Below, piece by piece: positions 1 through 7,735 of a DNA stretch of 33,688 bases. The translations under genes and the position numbers were made by a program. Within the stretch, counting starts at the first letter, position 1; every line of letters starts with the position of its first letter. The notes beneath the pieces are model-generated. The model had not been told where the DNA came from, searched no databases, and worked only from the letters and a program-made list of their open reading frames with translations. The stretch is taken from positions 1-33,688 of the forward strand of contig JAGBGE010000002.1 in assembly GCA_017936125.1 (NCBI GenBank), in the 5' to 3' direction. The DNA is from Clostridia bacterium. GTDB lineage: Bacteria; Bacillota_A; Clostridia; Oscillospirales; CAG-272.

Positions 1-49
1 CAAAACGATTAAGTATCGTTTTGGCGAAGTGATGAGTTCGAAGCAAGGA

Positions 50-82
50 AAAATGGAGCAGGGCTTGCCCTGCGCTCATTTT
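50..82 (-). terminator. Hairpin, second terminator-like stem after lysS
   Basis: Arms GCAGGG (58-63) and CCCTGC (68-73) close the same CTTG loop, with flanking AAAATG/CATTTT. On the minus strand it runs into ATTTTTCC. It is the equivalent of the 157-188 hairpin in the next repeat copy, and probably a back-up terminator. Confidence 0.5.
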
Positions 83-156
83 GACTATGCGACTACTCGG
101 GAGAGTCAAAACGATTGAGTATCGTTTTGGCGAAGTGATGGCGCTAAAGCAAAGAG

Positions 157-188
157 AAAAGGGCAAGAGCCTTGGCTCTTGTCCTTTT
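157..188 (-). terminator. Hairpin, likely lysS terminator (proximal)
   Basis: Arms CAAGAGC (164-170) and GCTCTTG (175-181) close a CTTG loop, and are extended by AAAAGG/CCTTTT. Read on the minus strand the stem is followed by a T-rich stretch (TTTTCTCTTT), as expected for an intrinsic terminator 37 nt after the lysS stop codon. Confidence 0.6.
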
Positions 189-224
189 CGACTATGCGAC
201 GCGTCGGGGCGTGCATTGGGATAT

Positions 225-1730
225 TTATGTTTCTGGTTTCATTGTGGGGAAAAGCAAAACATCTCTGATCGACGCAGAGTCGGTCAGGAGCATAACGAGT
301 CTGTCGATACCGAAGCCGAGACCGCCTGTGGGGGGCATACCGTACTCGAGGGCGGTTACGTAATCGTAGTCAACCTCTGCGGTGGTGTCGGGATCCTCGG
401 CGCGCTTCTTCGCAACCTGAGTTTCGAATCTCTCACGCTGGTCGATAGGGTCGTTAAGCTCGGAGAACGCGTTGCCGTACTCGGTGCAGTTGATGAAGTA
501 CTCGAAACGCTCGGTGAAGCGGGGATCGCTGGGCTTTCTCTTTGCAAGAGGCGAGTTCTCAACGGGGTAATCGTAAATAAAGGTGGGCTGAATGAGCTTA
601 TCCTCAACGTATGCGTCGAATATCTCGATAAGAACGGTGCCGCAGCTGGCGTCAGCAGGAACCTCAACGTGAAGCGCCTTCGCTACCTCGCGAGCCTCCT
701 CGTCGCTCTTCCAATCGTGGTAGTCCACGCCTGCATACTTCTTAACAGCCTCAACCATAGTGAGTCTTTCCCACTTGCCGAGGTCGATTTCGATGCCCTG
801 ATAGGTAATCTTGGTGTCACCGCAAATCTCGCGCGCAAGCATAGAGTAAAGCTCCTCAACGAGATCCATCATACCGTAGTAGTCGGTGAACGCCTCGTAA
901 AGCTCGATAGTGGTGAACTCGGGGTTGTGCTTCTGGTCCATACCCTCGTTACGGAAGATTCTGCCAACCTCGTAAACCTTGTTCATACCGCCGACGATAA
1001 GACGCTTGAGGTAAAGCTCGGTCTCTATACGAAGGTACATAGGAATATCAAGGGTGTTGTGGTGAGTCTTGAAGGAACGCGCCGACGCGCCTATCTCAAT
1101 AGGAAGAAGAATAGGAGTATCAACCTCAAGATAGCCCTTGGAGTCAAGGAAGGAACGGATAAGCGAGAGAATTTTCGATCTCTTAACGAAGGTGTCCTTA
1201 ACCTCGGGGTTGACGATAAGGTCAACGTATCTCTGTCTGTATCTCTGCTCGAGATTGGTAAGACCGTGGAACTTCTCGGGCAGGGGAAGAAGCGACTTCG
1301 CAAGAAGCGTAGCGCTCGTCGCGTGAATGGAAATCTCGCCCGTTCTGGTGCGGAAGAGGTGACCCTCGATACCGATGATATCACCCACGTCCCACTTCTT
1401 GAACGCGGCGTAGTCCTCCTCGCCGATGCCGTCACGCGCGATGTAGAGCTGAATCTTGCCCTTGCCGTCAAGGAGATGAGCAAATGAAGCCTTACCCATA
1501 ATTCTGCGGCTGACCATTCTGCCCGCTACGCGAACGGTGATGAACTCGCCCTCGCCGAGAGTTGCTTCCTTTTCTTCAAAGAGCTTGACTGCGTCAACGC
1601 TCTCGTGAGTGACATCATATTTAGTAATTACAAAGGGGTTCTTACCCGACTCGTAAAGTGTATTGAGCTTCTCGCGTCTTACGATGAGCTCGCTGGTGCT
1701 GTTCTGATTCTGTACGTTATTTTCTGCCAT
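225..1730 (-). CDS. lysS: Lysyl-tRNA synthetase, class II
   Basis: This cytoplasmic enzyme charges tRNA-Lys with lysine using ATP. The 501-residue length is normal for bacterial LysS. An N-terminal OB-fold anticodon-binding domain (about residues 60-160, around GRMVSRRIMGKASF) precedes the class II catalytic core, with motif 2 around VGRIFRNEGMDQKHNPEFT and motif 3 GLGFGIDRLVML near the C-terminus. One oddity is that the segment usually written GGAxARPF reads IGASARSF here, losing the first glycine and the proline, while the following THHN is kept. It is the last gene of the S41-greA-lysS run, 38 nt after greA, and ends just before two terminator-like hairpins. Start ATG at 1730. Confidence 0.97.
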   Translation of the reverse strand: MAENNVQNQNSTSELIVRREKLNTLYESGKNPFVITKYDVTHESVDAVKLFEEKEATLGEGEFITVRVAGRMVSRRIMGKASFAHLLDGKGKIQLYIARDGIGEEDYAAFKKWDVGDIIGIEGHLFRTRTGEISIHATSATLLAKSLLPLPEKFHGLTNLEQRYRQRYVDLIVNPEVKDTFVKRSKILSLIRSFLDSKGYLEVDTPILLPIEIGASARSFKTHHNTLDIPMYLRIETELYLKRLIVGGMNKVYEVGRIFRNEGMDQKHNPEFTTIELYEAFTDYYGMMDLVEELYSMLAREICGDTKITYQGIEIDLGKWERLTMVEAVKKYAGVDYHDWKSDEEAREVAKALHVEVPADASCGTVLIEIFDAYVEDKLIQPTFIYDYPVENSPLAKRKPSDPRFTERFEYFINCTEYGNAFSELNDPIDQRERFETQVAKKRAEDPDTTAEVDYDYVTALEYGMPPTGGLGFGIDRLVMLLTDSASIRDVLLFPTMKPET

Positions 1731-1768
1731 TTTTCTGTCCTTTCAGAAGGTCTAAAGTAATCCTTTGC

Positions 1769-2242
1769 TTAATCCTTTGCTCTGGTAACTTTTTTGATTT
1801 GCAGATGCTGCTCTCTCGCGCCGGCAACCACAACCTCGTCGCCTGCCTTCGCGCCGATAAGCGCGATACCAACGGGCGAGGAGTCAGAAATCTTGCCTGC
1901 CTTGGGGTCGGTCTCGTAGGAGCCGACGATGTGATAGGTGAACTCCGCGTTTCTCTCAACGTTGAAGAGGGTTACGATAGAGCCAACGCTGATCTTGTTC
2001 CAGTCAATCTGCGACTCGTCAACAATCTTGGCATTGGCGATCATCTCCTCAAGCTCAGCCTTTCTCGTGTGGAGCTTGCCCTGCTCCTGCTTAGCCTCGT
2101 CGTACTCGGAGTTCTCCGAGAGGTCGCCGTAGGAGCGAGCCGTGGAAATATCCTTCTTGTTAATTTCAATCTTCTCGTTTATGTCGGCAAGCTCGCTCTT
2201 GAGCGCGTCATAGCCTGCCTGGGTGTAGGTCTTCTGTTCCAT
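1769..2242 (-). CDS. greA: Transcription elongation factor GreA
   Basis: GreA binds the secondary channel of RNA polymerase and stimulates cleavage of the backtracked 3' RNA end. The 157 residues match the family length. The N-terminal coiled coil carries the tip motif ARSYGDLSENSEYDEAK (about residues 35-51) with the acidic Asp and Glu that act in the channel. The C-terminal globular domain includes SPVGIALIGAKAGDEV. AGGAG stands about 8 nt before the ATG. It lies 35 nt after the S41 protease stop and 38 nt before lysS. A greA-lysS pairing is common in Bacillota, so an operon is likely. Confidence 0.96.
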   Translation of the reverse strand: MEQKTYTQAGYDALKSELADINEKIEINKKDISTARSYGDLSENSEYDEAKQEQGKLHTRKAELEEMIANAKIVDESQIDWNKISVGSIVTLFNVERNAEFTYHIVGSYETDPKAGKISDSSPVGIALIGAKAGDEVVVAGAREQHLQIKKVTRAKD

Positions 2243-2277
2243 TGTATTTTCTCCTAAAAAGTGTTTATTTGTAATGT

Positions 2278-3666
2278 TTAGTTTGCATTTACGAGCTTTT
2301 TAAGCTCCTCAACAGCTGCTTCAAGCTGCGTATCGTCTACGGGAAGATACTTGCCCGTTTCGGGATCAAGCTCCGCCTCGGGAAGCTCGACGTAGACGTC
2401 GGGCGTGACGCCGATACCGTGATAATTGATACCGCAGGGCGGGTTATAGAACGCGGTGGTCAGAGTGACGGTCGAGCCGTCAAGGTAGGAAAATCCGCTC
2501 TGCATAATACCTTTTTTATAGGTCGTAGTGCCGACAATCGTGGCGCTTAGCAATTTGTCATTCCTGTAATCTCTCACCGCCGCGGTGAAAATCTCGCCTG
2601 CCGAGGCGGTATTCTCATCGCAGATAACGACCATAGGCAGATTAACCGTGTGGTCTGCTCCGCCGTCATCTCTAGTCTTGCGCTCTACTTTGTTGTCGCC
2701 CTTGTATACGTAGCTCATAACCGTGTAGCCGGTGGGAAGCAGGTAGGAAAGCACGTCGCACACACTGTCGACGTAGCCGCCGGGGTTGCCACGCAGGTCA
2801 AAGATGATGCCCGAAACGCCTGCATCCTCAAGAGCGTCAATCGCCTTTTTGAACTGGGCGAAGGTGTTGTCCTTGAAGGAAACTATCTGCACGTAGCCAA
2901 AATTAGTTTCCTCGTCAATCTCGTAGGAAACGTTTATCTCCTCGACGATGTCGCGCTTCACCGATACGGTGACGTACTCGCCGTCGCGGAGCAGAGTTAA
3001 TTCAACGTAGGTGCCGATCTCACCGCGCACGTAGTCGACCGCGTTGAGATATCCGATTTCCTCAACCGTCCTGCCGTCGATCGCGTGGATATAGTCGCCG
3101 ACCTTGACGCCGGCTATCTCGGCAGGTGAGCCGATGAAAATAGAGCTGACCATCAGCGTCTCATTCGTGTGATCGTACTCAATCATAACGCCGATACCGC
3201 CGAACTTACCGCTCATATTGGTGTTGAAGTCGCTGCTTGCGACAGGCTCGCGGTAGAGCGAGTAGGGATCGCCGAGCGCCGCTACGTAGCAGGTAAGCAG
3301 AGCGTCGGTCACATCTGTCTGATCGTCGAGGTCGGTCTTGTCGTAGAAATATTCAAGGAATGCGTAGGCAGTGAGCCTTGCGTGCTCCTTGACATCCGGG
3401 ATTTCATTGTAAACGTAATTTTTGTTTACCTTATCCTCAAAGTATAAGAATTTTGTGTAATCAAACGCAGGCACGCCCCAATCAGCAAGGTACTGATAGA
3501 CGCTCTTGCGACTTGTGGTACTGCTCTCGATATTGTCGATTATCTCTTCCTTGCTGCCTGCGGGCTTCCTGAAGAAGATGCAGGAGGAAAGAGTAGATAG
3601 AAGCAGAACGAGTACGAGTAGTAGCGATAAAAATCTGTTTATCGCTTTAGTATTTTTTATAAGCAT
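2278..3666 (-). CDS. S41 C-terminal processing protease (CtpA-like), lipoprotein
   Basis: A secreted or membrane-anchored serine protease of the tail-specific/CtpA family, 462 residues. It has a signal peptide with a run of Leu/Val and a lipobox-like LSSC (Cys29). A PDZ domain follows (about residues 155-240, with FGGIGVMIEYD and SPAEIAGVKVGD), then the S41 catalytic domain. The nucleophile is in NTASAGEIF (Ser355) and the general-base lysine in TTYKKG (Lys385). I chose ATG at 3666 because TGAGG stands 6 nt upstream. An in-frame TTG at 3678 would give four more residues but overlaps that ribosome binding site. It leads greA-lysS. Its substrate is unknown. Confidence 0.92.
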   Translation of the reverse strand: MLIKNTKAINRFLSLLLVLVLLLSTLSSCIFFRKPAGSKEEIIDNIESSTTSRKSVYQYLADWGVPAFDYTKFLYFEDKVNKNYVYNEIPDVKEHARLTAYAFLEYFYDKTDLDDQTDVTDALLTCYVAALGDPYSLYREPVASSDFNTNMSGKFGGIGVMIEYDHTNETLMVSSIFIGSPAEIAGVKVGDYIHAIDGRTVEEIGYLNAVDYVRGEIGTYVELTLLRDGEYVTVSVKRDIVEEINVSYEIDEETNFGYVQIVSFKDNTFAQFKKAIDALEDAGVSGIIFDLRGNPGGYVDSVCDVLSYLLPTGYTVMSYVYKGDNKVERKTRDDGGADHTVNLPMVVICDENTASAGEIFTAAVRDYRNDKLLSATIVGTTTYKKGIMQSGFSYLDGSTVTLTTAFYNPPCGINYHGIGVTPDVYVELPEAELDPETGKYLPVDDTQLEAAVEELKKLVNAN

Positions 3667-3690
3667 TGGAAACCTCAATTACATACATCA

Positions 3691-3735
3691 GGGTTTAGCC
3701 GTAAGGGAACAGCAATACGCCCTACGGTTAAACCC
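3691..3735. other. Long imperfect hairpin between regulator and S41 gene
   Basis: Arms GGGTTTAGCCGTAAGGG (3691-3707) and CCCTACGGTTAAACCC (3720-3735) pair with one wobble and one bulge around a 12-nt loop. No T-run follows on either strand, so it is not a standard intrinsic terminator. It could be an mRNA processing or stabilising hairpin, or a degenerate palindromic repeat. Confidence 0.6.
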
Positions 3736-3788
3736 CAGAATAACTCATATTGATCTCGCACGTCAGGTCTTTGAAAAAATCGTCAAAA

Positions 3789-4874
3789 TCAATACTTAGT
3801 AGGCCTGTTGGAAAGATACTTCTTAACCATAAGCGCAACCTTGAAGGTAACCGCGTGGTCGAACTCACGAAGGTCAAGGCCGGAGAGCTTTCTGATTTTC
3901 TCAAGTCTGTATACAAGTGTGTTACGGTGTACGAAAAGCTTTCTCGAGGTCTCGGACACGTTAAGATTGTTCTCAAAGAAGCTCTGAACGGTCATAAGAG
4001 TCTCGCGGTCGAGCGACTCGAGCGAGCCCTTCTTGAATACCTCGGAGAGGAACATTTCGCAAAGAGTGGTGGGAAGCTGGTAGATAAGTCTGCCGATTCC
4101 GAGATTCTCGTAGGAGATAACGGGGCGCTCAATGTCGAACACCTTGCCAACCTCGAAGGCGATTCTCGCTTCCTTATACGCCTTCGCGAGATCCTTGAGA
4201 TTGTCAACAACCGAGGAGATGCTCACGAGCGCCTTAAGACCGTGCTTCTCTGCAACCTGGTCGATAATATTGCGCGCGTATGCCACGAGGCTCTCGCTCT
4301 CGGTGTCGTCGTCGATCTCTCTGACTATAACGACGTCCTGCTCGCTGATGTTGATGACGTAGTCCTTCGCGTTCTCCTCCTCAATCTCCTGAATGATCTC
4401 GTAGGGAGGAATCTCCGAGAGCGTCTGGAACTTAACTATAATTACCACACGGCTCTCCTCATTATTGAAGTGAAGCTCGTTAGACTTTATGTAAATATCG
4501 CTGGGGAGAATGTTATCAAGAATGATGCTCTTGATGAACGAGCCCTTGTCGTACTTCTCGTCGTACAGGCTCTTCATATTGCCGAGGAAGATGGCTAGAA
4601 GCTCAGCCGTGCTGCCCGCGTGGGAATCTCCGCCCTCGACGAAGCAGATGCAGTCGTTCTTGCCCGTCGTGCTGACGAATCTGTAGGTATAGCCCTCGTA
4701 GATTATCGCGTCAGCCGCGTAGGAAAGCTCCTCTTTGATTCTCTGCTTGGATTCTCCGATCATAGTAAGCTCGCTGCAAGCGATGACGATGCCGTTCTCG
4801 TCAATCACACCGATAGTGCGGCCTATAACGTCCTTCATCTGATGGATCATAGTCTGGAATAAACGGTTAGACAT
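3789..4874 (-). CDS. PucR/CdaR-family transcriptional regulator
   Basis: A 361-residue DNA-binding regulator. The N-terminal part (about 1-130) begins with a CdaR-like sensory segment (VIDENGIVIACSE). The middle resembles the GGDEF-related PucR domain (DYVINISEQDVVIVREI). The C-terminal HTH_30 domain (about 305-360) contains FFENNLNVSETSRKLFVHR and NTLVYRLEKIRKLSGLDLRE, typical of this family. Family members sense sugar diacids, purine intermediates or other metabolites; the ligand here cannot be read from the sequence. It has its own promoter at 4981-5009. It is separated from the S41 gene by a 45-nt hairpin, so co-transcription is uncertain. Confidence 0.9.
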   Translation of the reverse strand: MSNRLFQTMIHQMKDVIGRTIGVIDENGIVIACSELTMIGESKQRIKEELSYAADAIIYEGYTYRFVSTTGKNDCICFVEGGDSHAGSTAELLAIFLGNMKSLYDEKYDKGSFIKSIILDNILPSDIYIKSNELHFNNEESRVVIIVKFQTLSEIPPYEIIQEIEEENAKDYVINISEQDVVIVREIDDDTESESLVAYARNIIDQVAEKHGLKALVSISSVVDNLKDLAKAYKEARIAFEVGKVFDIERPVISYENLGIGRLIYQLPTTLCEMFLSEVFKKGSLESLDRETLMTVQSFFENNLNVSETSRKLFVHRNTLVYRLEKIRKLSGLDLREFDHAVTFKVALMVKKYLSNRPTKY

Positions 4875-4928
4875 ATTTATATCCCTTTCTTTGATAAAAA
4901 AGCATATTGCAAGTCAAAAAACGCCGTA

Positions 4929-4953
4929 CAGACGACTCGAACTTGCTCGTCTG
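4929..4953 (-). promoter_or_regulatory. 5' leader hairpin of the PucR-type regulator
   Basis: CAGACGA (4929-4935) pairs with TCGTCTG (4947-4953) around an 11-nt loop. The element lies between the promoter at 4981-5009 and the ATG at 4874, so it would be transcribed as part of the leader. Its role is unknown. Confidence 0.4.
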
Positions 4954-4980
4954 CAAGGGCTTTTGTATATACTGTACTAT

Positions 4981-5009
4981 ATTCTAACTCATTTTTAGAT
5001 AATTTTCAA
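4981..5009 (-). promoter_or_regulatory. Sigma-A promoter for the PucR-type regulator
   Basis: On the minus strand TTGAAA (5009-5004) and TAGAAT (4986-4981) are 17 nt apart, close to consensus. The ATG is about 100 nt downstream. Confidence 0.75.
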
Positions 5010-5068
5010 TAGTTTTTTCAAAAAAAAATACGAAATTAACAAAAAAATTCAAGAAACTTTGTAAAAAA

Positions 5069-5806
5069 TCACGATAACTCAAGCTCATAGGCGATAGCCG
5101 AGAGAGCAAAAGAGGGTGCCGTTTCACATCTGAGTATCCTTTTGCCGAGCGAAACTGCCACGCAGCCCGCTGATTTTGCCATTTCCGCCTCCTCGGGAGA
5201 GAAGCCGCCCTCCGAGCCGACGATGACCGATATCGAGTCTGCGTTTTTTGCGCTTGAAAGAGCGGATTTGATGCTCGTTTTGCTCTCGTCCTCGTAGCAA
5301 AGCAGGGCGAGCGAGGATTTTGCCGCCTCGGTTAGCATTTCCCTATATGACATAGGCGCTGTTACCTCGGGTATGCGCGCTCTGCCGCATTGCTTCGCCG
5401 CTTCTTCGGCAATCTTTGCGAGCCTTGCGAGCTGCTTATCGACCTTCTCTGCCTTCGGGCGCTTGATACAGCGCGAGGACTCGAAGGGGATTATGCGCGA
5501 CGCGCCAAGCTCCACAGCCTTTTGTATAACCACCTCAAGCTTGTCACCCTTCGGATACGCCATACAGAGCGTGATATTCACGGGCGACTCACGCTCACTC
5601 TCGTTTGACGAGAGTATGCTGCACTCGCATTCCTCGTCGCGTATGCGCGAGAGTGTGCATTCGTATTCGGTGCCGCAGCCGTCGCAGACCGTCACCGAGT
5701 CGCCCTCTGCCATTCGCAGCGAGCGCGCGATATGGTGCGCGTCCGAGCCGCTTATGTATATTTTATCTTCCTTTATATTATCTTTTTCTACGAAAAATCT
5801 AGGCAT
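5069..5806 (-). CDS. rsmE: 16S rRNA m3U1498 methyltransferase RsmE
   Basis: A SAM-dependent SPOUT methyltransferase that methylates U1498 of 16S rRNA. The 245 residues match the family. An N-terminal PUA-like domain (SGSDAHHIARSLRMAEGD, residues 19-36) precedes the knotted SPOUT domain with IVGSEGGFS (195-203) and LGKRILRCETAP (220-231), which form the SAM-binding knot. The helix motif EEAAKQCGR (134-142) is also typical. Its ATG lies 1 nt before the prmA stop in the direction of reading, so it is likely coupled to prmA. The prmA-rsmE pair is a frequent arrangement in Bacillota. No clear terminator is seen after it, only A/T-rich sequence (5010-5068). Confidence 0.96.
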   Translation of the reverse strand: MPRFFVEKDNIKEDKIYISGSDAHHIARSLRMAEGDSVTVCDGCGTEYECTLSRIRDEECECSILSSNESERESPVNITLCMAYPKGDKLEVVIQKAVELGASRIIPFESSRCIKRPKAEKVDKQLARLAKIAEEAAKQCGRARIPEVTAPMSYREMLTEAAKSSLALLCYEDESKTSIKSALSSAKNADSISVIVGSEGGFSPEEAEMAKSAGCVAVSLGKRILRCETAPSFALSAIAYELELS

Positions 5807-5807
5807 A

Positions 5808-6722
5808 TCAAACCCTCACAAGCATTCCGACCCAGTCGTTTTCGGTGATTTCCTTTTCAACCGTGAAGCCGTGACCGAGCGCCGCATTTCTCACTTCCTC
5901 CGCGCGCTCGCCGATAATGCCCGAGAGAATGAGGGGAGAGCCGGGGAGAAGATAGTCCGTGATGTCGGGAAGCATCCTTATTATTATATCAGCGACGATA
6001 TTCGCCACGCAGAAGTCGTACCTGCCGCCCGAGAGGTCAACGCCCTTAAGTAGATCCGACACGCCAACCGTGATATTGGTACAGCCGTCAGACTCGACGT
6101 TATCTCTCGCCACCTTTACGGCTACGGGGTCGATGTCGTACGCGTTGCAGGAAGCCGCGCCCATTTTCGAGGCGCAGATAGAGAGTATACCCGAGCCTGT
6201 GCCGACGTCGAGCACGCGCTCACCGCCCTTTAGCTCGTCCTGCATCAGACGGATAACGAGTCTTGTAGTCTCGTGCGTTCCCGTACCGAACGCCATACCC
6301 GGATCCATTCGCACGACTATCTCACCGTCTGCCGCCGCGTAGTCCTCCCACGCGGGCACGATAGTCACCTTGCCGAGAGGCACGGGCTTGTAATACTGCT
6401 TCCAGCTCTCCGCCCAGTCGTCCTCGCCAATGCCGTCAAACTCCATTGCCGCCTCGATGCCGAGCGCCGCAAGGCGAGTTTCGATAAACTCCTTGTATTC
6501 GGCAACCGAGCGCTCCTCGGGAACGAAAAGAGATACCCTTACGGTATTCCTATCTGCGTTCAGTATGCTCTCGTCAACCAGCTCACCGTACATTCCGTTG
6601 AGCGAGAAGTCGCTGTAATCCTCTATCATAAGTCCGTTGTCGAGCATACTCATTACTGCGGTAATATCATCGAGATTTTTGGTATTTCCGACAACCGTTA
6701 TTTTAGTCCAAGCTCTTGCCAT
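5808..6722 (-). CDS. prmA: Ribosomal protein L11 methyltransferase PrmA
   Basis: PrmA trimethylates ribosomal protein L11 using SAM. The 304 residues carry the family hallmark PGMAFGTGTHETT (141-153) and the SAM-binding motif I DVGTGSG (172-178), followed by a class I methyltransferase fold. GGAG stands 7 nt before the ATG at 6722. The first 25 nt overlap the end of ribF, indicating tight co-transcription. Confidence 0.96.
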   Translation of the reverse strand: MARAWTKITVVGNTKNLDDITAVMSMLDNGLMIEDYSDFSLNGMYGELVDESILNADRNTVRVSLFVPEERSVAEYKEFIETRLAALGIEAAMEFDGIGEDDWAESWKQYYKPVPLGKVTIVPAWEDYAAADGEIVVRMDPGMAFGTGTHETTRLVIRLMQDELKGGERVLDVGTGSGILSICASKMGAASCNAYDIDPVAVKVARDNVESDGCTNITVGVSDLLKGVDLSGGRYDFCVANIVADIIIRMLPDITDYLLPGSPLILSGIIGERAEEVRNAALGHGFTVEKEITENDWVGMLVRV

Positions 6723-7627
6723 GTTATATCTCCATTTTCTTTAATTGCTCTATTTTTGTCAATATTTATTTGCATTTTCAGGTCATTTGGCGTGGAAAAC
6801 GCAATTTCCTCTCGCATAAAGTCGAGTAAATATATGCAGATTTCCTCACCGTAAATATCGCCCTCGAAGTCGAGAATATAGGTCTCCGAGTGCACACTTC
6901 GCTCGTCGAAGGTCGGGCAGGTGCCGATATTGGTGATGCCGTGATAAATCTTCTCGCCGATAGGCACAGCCGAGCGATATACTCCTCGCTTCAGTGTTAC
7001 GGCTCCGTCAACCAGCGGCAGATTCACGGTAGGGAAGCCGAGAGTGCGCCCCGTCTTGTTGCCGTGCTCAACTCTACCTATTATATAATAGGGCGCGCCG
7101 AGCAGTGAGGTCGCTTCCTTAATTCTGCCCGAGGTGAGTAAATCTCTGATTCTCGTCGAGGACACCGTCTCACCGCCCTGCGTAATTTCATTCTTGATTA
7201 CCGCCTCGCCGCCCGACTTTGCCATAAGAGCCGCCAGACTCTCGGCATCGCCCGAGGCGCCTCTGCCAAATCGGAAGTTGAAGCCCGCGACAGAAATCGC
7301 GCAGCCGAGTGAGGAAACGAGAACCTTTTTCACAAATTCCTCGGGTGAGAGGTCTTTGATAGCCGCGAAATCGGCGTAAACGGTGAAATCTGCGCCCAGC
7401 GACTCGAAAATTCGGTTTTTCTCACGGTCGGAATATATCCTTTCCGCACCGCCCTTAACGTCACCTGTGAAGGTGAATATGCCGAGCGGCAGCCCTTTTT
7501 CCTCTGCGATTTTTCTTGCCGTTTTTATCAGATCGCGGTGCGCGATATGCACCCCGTCGAAGAAGCCGAGCGCGAGCACGCATTTGCCGTCTATTCGATT
7601 TTCACCCGGATATTCGTATATTTGCAT
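6698..7627 (-). CDS. ribF: Bifunctional riboflavin kinase / FMN adenylyltransferase RibF
   Basis: RibF makes FMN from riboflavin and ATP, then FAD from FMN and ATP. The N-terminal adenylyltransferase domain shows GFFDGVHIAHRDLI and the SSTRIRDLLTSGRI segment. The C-terminal flavokinase domain shows GNKTGRTLGFPTVNL and GITNIGTCPTF. ATG at 7627 gives 309 residues, normal for the family, with AGGAG 7 nt upstream. The frame is open further upstream but that part does not match the family. It overlaps prmA by 25 nt. No FMN riboswitch is visible upstream. Confidence 0.95.
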   Translation of the reverse strand: MQIYEYPGENRIDGKCVLALGFFDGVHIAHRDLIKTARKIAEEKGLPLGIFTFTGDVKGGAERIYSDREKNRIFESLGADFTVYADFAAIKDLSPEEFVKKVLVSSLGCAISVAGFNFRFGRGASGDAESLAALMAKSGGEAVIKNEITQGGETVSSTRIRDLLTSGRIKEATSLLGAPYYIIGRVEHGNKTGRTLGFPTVNLPLVDGAVTLKRGVYRSAVPIGEKIYHGITNIGTCPTFDERSVHSETYILDFEGDIYGEEICIYLLDFMREEIAFSTPNDLKMQINIDKNRAIKENGDITWQELGLK

Positions 7628-7735
7628 CAGCTTCTCCTTTCTGTTATGGCTTTGAGGGTGTGATATTTCACTGTAGGGACGCCGGTCCATACGCTTTGTT
7701 ACGTCATGCTACGATTTATAAAAGATAATTCCAAT

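Larger units (their letters stand above)
1..200. repeat. Tandem 106-bp repeat with variable hairpins
   Basis: Two copies of a unit, starting at 1 and 107, share a near-identical 34-nt head (1-34 and 107-140, one difference). The head contains the inverted repeat CAAAACGAT/ATCGTTTTG. Both copies end in the same GACTATGCGAC (83-93 and 190-200). Between head and tail each copy carries a different hairpin (50-82 and 157-188). The left copy starts at the window edge, so further copies may lie outside. It sits immediately downstream of lysS, which reads leftwards into it. I see no gene in 1-224. Confidence 0.8.

Noticed and set aside
1..200. CRISPR array
   Set aside because: Only two repeats, 106-nt period, no spacer-like regularity and no cas gene; the variable parts are hairpins.
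7628..7735. Terminator or promoter between the ABC-F gene and ribF
   Set aside because: No stable stem with a T-run and no good -35/-10 pair can be seen; co-transcription is the simpler reading.
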